Assembly: GCA_021788685.1 (NCBI GenBank)
Contig: JAJYKH010000127.1
Span: 1-7,463, forward strand
Origin: Deltaproteobacteria bacterium
GTDB lineage: Bacteria > Desulfobacterota > Desulfobulbia > Desulfobulbales > UBA5123
Length of the DNA stretch: 7,463 nt
Direction: 5' to 3'
Shown: positions 5,182 through 7,463 of the stretch, one piece after another
Layout: each line of letters begins with the position of its first letter
Numbering within the stretch: position 1 is the stretch's first letter
Notes under the pieces: generated by a model
Seen by the model: the letters and a program-made list of their open reading frames with translations, nothing else
What the model was told of the DNA's origin: nothing
Databases searched by the model: none
Made by a program: the position numbers and the translations under genes

Positions 5182-5976
5182 GTGCTCATCCCCGGCTATT
5201 CCGATCTGTCGCTCGCCCGGGCGGGGGCCATGACCCATTTCCACCCGGGGCCGAGCCGATGTGCGCGCTTCCGGCTGGCGGCAGACGCGAGCCCGCTCTT
5301 TCCATACCTCAATGCTGTCCTGGATCACGCGCTTTATCGGGAGAAACCCGAGTGCGTGCAGTTTCCGTTCGAGGGCGCCTTCTGCACCCTCTACCCGGAA
5401 GAGGCGGTGGCCGCTCCGTTTGCCGGCCTGCAAGAGGCGGCCGCCTTTGTGGGCCGGCTTCTTCGTTTTCTGAACGATCTCCACAGGCGGCGGTCTTCCC
5501 TCAGGCCCGTGTACCGGCGGTTCCGGCCGCTTCCGGTTTTCGATCTCTACAAGCTGCTGCCGCAGTCCAATTGCCGGCGGTGCGGGCTTCAAAGCTGCCT
5601 GGCCTTCGCCGCCGCCCTCAGCCGCGGCGGGGCCTCGCCCGGCCAGTGTCCCGACTTTGCCGCGCCTCTTTATTGCCAGGCGGTGTACCCGGTCCGCGAT
5701 CGGCAGAACCGGCTCGTCTCCACCCTGGCCATCGATCTTGGCCATGATCAACCGCCGCCGGAAAGGGGGCCGGCCGAGACGCCGGCCGGGCTCACCCGGC
5801 GGGAAACGCAGGTGCTCCGGCTGCTCGCCGGGGGCGCCACCAATGTCGAGATCGCCGAAGAGCTCGCCATCAGCCCCAACACCATCAAGATCCATGTGAC
5901 CCATATCTTTGACAAGCTGGGAGTGGGCGACCGCACCCGGGCGGCGGTCTGGGCCGCTCGCCACCATCTGCTCTGA
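5182..5976 (+). CDS. Fe-S module/LuxR-type HTH fusion transcriptional regulator
   Basis: The 264-aa protein starts at GTG 5182 with AGGGG six bases upstream. Residues about 25-115 form an N-terminal domain with the segment FPYLNAVLDHALY (40-52), resembling the front half of small deltaproteobacterial Fe-S proteins. Residues 119-158 carry a PF04060-type Fe-S module, DLYKLLPQSNCRRCGLQSC onward, with C131-x2-C134-x4-C139-x16-C156, suited to a [4Fe-4S] cluster. A proline-rich linker (189-202) leads to a complete LuxR/GerE helix-turn-helix (203-264): LTRRETQVLRLLAGG, then NVEIAEELAISPNTIKIHV and the HIFDKLGV end. No receiver-domain phosphorylation site is seen, so signal input is presumably through the Fe-S module (redox, O2, NO or metal). 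Targets are unknown; the locus itself and the hairpin-rich gap downstream are natural candidates. Additional cysteines are C27, C58, C68 and C165. Confidence 0.88.
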   Translation: MLIPGYSDLSLARAGAMTHFHPGPSRCARFRLAADASPLFPYLNAVLDHALYREKPECVQFPFEGAFCTLYPEEAVAAPFAGLQEAAAFVGRLLRFLNDLHRRRSSLRPVYRRFRPLPVFDLYKLLPQSNCRRCGLQSCLAFAAALSRGGASPGQCPDFAAPLYCQAVYPVRDRQNRLVSTLAIDLGHDQPPPERGPAETPAGLTRRETQVLRLLAGGATNVEIAEELAISPNTIKIHVTHIFDKLGVGDRTRAAVWAARHHLL

Positions 5977-6004
5977 TCTCCCTTTTTTCCCCCAAAAAGC
6001 CTGC

Positions 6005-6024
6005 CATCACCTGAATGGGTGATG
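6005..6024. promoter_or_regulatory. Perfect 7-bp dyad, possible operator
   Basis: CATCACC (6005-6011) and GGTGATG (6018-6024) are separated by six bases. LuxR/GerE proteins typically bind dyads of about 20 bases as dimers, and this 20-base dyad lies 28 bases after the regulator's stop. The link to the regulator is inference. Confidence 0.35.
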
Positions 6025-6039
6025 TCCTTCCTTCCATTC

Positions 6040-6078
6040 CATGTTTCAATGACTTAAAAAAAAAGCCATTGAAGCATG
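6040..6078. repeat. Long inverted repeat with A-rich loop
   Basis: The arms at 6040-6054 and 6064-6078 match at 13 of 15 positions as inverted repeats, with one further U-G pair possible in RNA. The nine-base loop is T followed by eight As. It is the longest perfect-like stem in the window. Confidence 0.6.
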
Positions 6079-6152
6079 AGAAAGAGCGGCCTTCGCCGCA
6101 ATGGCTGCATAGCTGCTCTCGAATGGTTTCCAGACGGAAGAGGAGTCACTTG

Positions 6153-6971
6153 ATGGCCGAGCTGAAAAACCCCCTGGAGCTTTACAAGCTCCTGAAGAAG
6201 TCCAACTGCGGCGAGTGCCGGGTGCCGTCGTGCATGGCCTTTGCCGTGGCGGTGGTGCAGGGGCAGAAGACCCTGGCCGACTGCCCCTATCTGGACGAGG
6301 ACACCGTCGCCGCCGTGGGCGGCCGGGTGGTCCGCCACAAGTCTTTTGCCGAGGAGCAGGTCAAGAGCCTGCAGGACCTGCAGCAGAAGATTCGATCCAC
6401 CGATTTCGCCGCGGCGGCCGGACGGCTGGGGGCCACCCTGGCGGGCGGCAGGCTGGCCATCCCCTGCCTGGGCAAGGAGTTCCTCATCGCCCCGGACGGG
6501 ACCATGGCCTCGCCCTGCCACGTCAACTTCTGGGTCCATTACCCGCTCCTCAACTACGTCCTCCGGTGCCAGGGGGCGGTCCTCACCGGCGAGTGGATCG
6601 GCATGGGCGAGCTGAAGGAGGGCGGCGACTGGGACCAGTTCTTCTCGCACCGTGTGGAAGAAGCCATGCGCCAGCTGGCGGACGCCCATACCGAGCTCTT
6701 CTTCGAGATGCTCGAGGTCTTCGGGGCCGGGCCCCTGGCGGGCGGCTCCTCCGCTGATTATTCGCTGGTCCTCCGGCCGCTCCCCAAGGTGCCTTTCCTC
6801 CTCAACTACTGGGCGCAGGAGGAGGGGATCGATTCCAAGCTCAACATCCTCTTCGACCGGTCGGCTTCGCGGAATATCGATCCCGGCTCCATCTTTTACC
6901 TGGGCGGGGGGCTGGTGGAGATGTTCCGGCAGCTCATCGTCCGCCACAGCCGGGACGGGAAGCTGTTCTAG
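6153..6971 (+). CDS. Fe-S module plus DUF3786-like protein
   Basis: ATG at 6153 is chosen for its RBS (GAAGAGGAG ending 7 bases upstream) and because homology begins there; an upstream in-frame start would translate through the hairpins. The 272-aa product has an N-terminal PF04060-type module, LELYKLLKKSNCGECRVPSC onward, with C19-x2-C22-x4-C27-x16-C44, the same spacing as in the adjacent regulator. Residues about 95-265 match my recollection of DUF3786: LGKEFLIAPDGTM (106-118), HVNFWVHYPLLNYVL (123-137), a central helical segment, then the C-terminal block PFLLNYWAQEEGIDSKLNIL (214-233) and FYLGGGLVEMF. Such proteins occur mostly in anaerobes and have no established function. No signal peptide or membrane helix is seen, so it is probably cytoplasmic. 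The gene converges on the rhodanese gene with 6 bases between stops and no terminator. Confidence 0.85.
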   Translation: MAELKNPLELYKLLKKSNCGECRVPSCMAFAVAVVQGQKTLADCPYLDEDTVAAVGGRVVRHKSFAEEQVKSLQDLQQKIRSTDFAAAAGRLGATLAGGRLAIPCLGKEFLIAPDGTMASPCHVNFWVHYPLLNYVLRCQGAVLTGEWIGMGELKEGGDWDQFFSHRVEEAMRQLADAHTELFFEMLEVFGAGPLAGGSSADYSLVLRPLPKVPFLLNYWAQEEGIDSKLNILFDRSASRNIDPGSIFYLGGGLVEMFRQLIVRHSRDGKLF

Positions 6972-6977
6972 GCTGGA

Positions 6978-7400
6978 TTAGAAGTACTTGACCGGCAACC
7001 CGGCGTCCTTCCAGGCGATGATGCCGCCCCGGATGTTGTAGACCTGCCGGTAGCCGTTGCGGGCCAGGATCTGGGCCGCGGCGTAGCTGCGGCCGCCGAT
7101 TGCGCAGACCAGCATGATCGGCTTGTCCTTGGGCAGGTTCATGGTCCCGCGCACCAGGGACCAGAAGGGAGTGAGGATGCCCCGCTCGATGGCCCCGTCC
7201 CGCAGCTCCTCGGGACTCCGGACGTCGAGCAGCAGCATGTCCTTATGCTGGGCGAGCATGGCCGCGGCTTCCTGGGGACTGAGGGTGGTGACGCGGCCCT
7301 GAACGGCCGGGGCGCCGGCGGAGGGCGCGTTGGCATCGCCTTTGGAGCAGCCGGCGAGGAGCAGAAGCGGCAGCAGGAGAAGCAGGAGTATTCTTTTCAT
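6978..7400 (-). CDS. Rhodanese-domain lipoprotein
   Basis: The start is ATG at 7400-7398, which places a lipoprotein signal peptide at the N-terminus: MKRILLLLLL, then PLLLLAGCSKG with lipobox L-A-G-C18. An in-frame TTG at 7427 would add nine polar residues ahead of it and is less likely. The mature 120-odd residues form a single rhodanese domain: QEAAAMLAQHKDMLLLDVRSPEEL (43-66), active-site cysteine C99 in LVCAIGGRSYAAAQIL with R104 closing the loop, and YNIRGGIIAWKDAGLPV near the end. Rhodaneses bind sulfane sulfur as a cysteine persulfide; the lipid anchor places this one on the periplasmic side of a membrane. The RBS is weak. Beside a DsrE-like gene it adds to a sulfur theme, but the two are in opposite orientation, so a shared pathway is inference. 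Confidence 0.93.
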   Translation of the reverse strand: MKRILLLLLLPLLLLAGCSKGDANAPSAGAPAVQGRVTTLSPQEAAAMLAQHKDMLLLDVRSPEELRDGAIERGILTPFWSLVRGTMNLPKDKPIMLVCAIGGRSYAAAQILARNGYRQVYNIRGGIIAWKDAGLPVKYF

Positions 7401-7442
7401 AGTGGTTTCACGCGAGTTGTTGGCCAATTTTTCCCGGCGGCG

Positions 7443-7451
7443 ATTGTAGCA
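7443..7451 (-). promoter_or_regulatory. Extended -10 promoter of the rhodanese gene
   Basis: On the minus strand TGCTACAAT gives the extended -10 form (TG, one base, then TACAAT with 5 of 6 to consensus) about 43 bases upstream of the ATG. The -35 position is at or beyond the window edge and cannot be judged. Confidence 0.5.
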
Positions 7452-7463
7452 CGGCCTTTCCGG

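Larger units (their letters stand above)
5977..6152 (+). other. Hairpin-rich intergenic region before the DUF3786-like gene
   Basis: Four inverted repeats fall within 176 bases: CTTTTT/AAAAAG around a C-rich loop (about 5982-5999); CATCACC/GGTGATG (6005-6011 with 6018-6024, loop TGAATG); a 15-bp arm pair (6040-6054 with 6064-6078, one U-G pair and one A-C mismatch) around a loop of T plus eight As; and GCGGC/GCCGC with loop CTTC (6086-6099). None is followed by a T-tract on the plus strand, so these are not classical terminators. They could be operators for a dimeric LuxR-type protein or mRNA structures setting relative expression of the flanking genes. Confidence 0.6.

Noticed and set aside
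4557..5189. 210-residue minus-strand frame opposite the DsrE-like gene
   Set aside because: It is antisense to the DsrE-like gene and orphan gene, has no RBS or family match, and would contradict the plus-strand RBS series.
4541..5233. 230-residue plus-strand frame across the selenoprotein and orphan genes
   Set aside because: It lies in another frame from the two RBS-supported genes and is Arg/Gly/Pro-rich with no motif. It would also bridge a clear intergenic gap.

Overview
The window is GC-rich and densely packed with chromosomal housekeeping-type genes, plus one unusual redox/sulfur cluster. A UGA codon that appears to be read as selenocysteine, PF04060-type four-cysteine Fe-S modules, a DUF3786-type protein and a DsrE-like protein together suggest an anaerobic deltaproteobacterium (Desulfobacterota/Desulfuromonadota, Geobacter- or sulfate-reducer-like). 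That assignment is inference; no rRNA or other taxonomic marker is present.

Layout. Positions 1-251 (minus) hold the 5' part of a small SinR/Cas2-fold-like protein. A 325-base spacer with one REP-like hairpin follows. On the minus strand, cutA (1112-789) is followed 5 bases later by a 10-cysteine zinc-ribbon protein (783-577). A divergent 283-base region with inverted repeats leads to radC (1396-2067, plus). A hairpin and a candidate promoter then precede coaX (2225-2995, type III pantothenate kinase), which overlaps an LD-carboxypeptidase gene (2979-3908) by 17 bases. A 304-base spacer contains a strong terminator (4073-4109) and a hairpin-bearing leader for a cold-shock protein (4213-4413), which has its own terminator.

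The most interesting part is 4608-6971. A DsrE-family gene (4608-4925) carries an in-frame TGA at codon 70, exactly where the family has a cysteine of a CxxC motif. An SECIS-like hairpin starts 14 nt after it. Next come a 65-residue helical orphan (4971-5168), then a regulator fusing an N-terminal domain, a four-cysteine Fe-S module and a C-terminal LuxR/GerE helix-turn-helix (5182-5976). A hairpin-rich gap of 176 bases follows, then a DUF3786-like protein (6153-6971) whose N-terminus carries the same Fe-S module with identical cysteine spacing. A convergent rhodanese-domain lipoprotein (7400-6978, minus) closes the window, with an extended -10 promoter at the right edge.

Reading: 4608-6971 looks like a small redox- or sulfur-responsive locus. 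A selenocysteine-containing DsrE-like thiol/sulfur carrier is encoded with a putative Fe-S-sensing LuxR-type transcription factor, next to an Fe-S/DUF3786 protein sharing the sensor module. The individual families are recognisable from the sequence; the joint function is inference.
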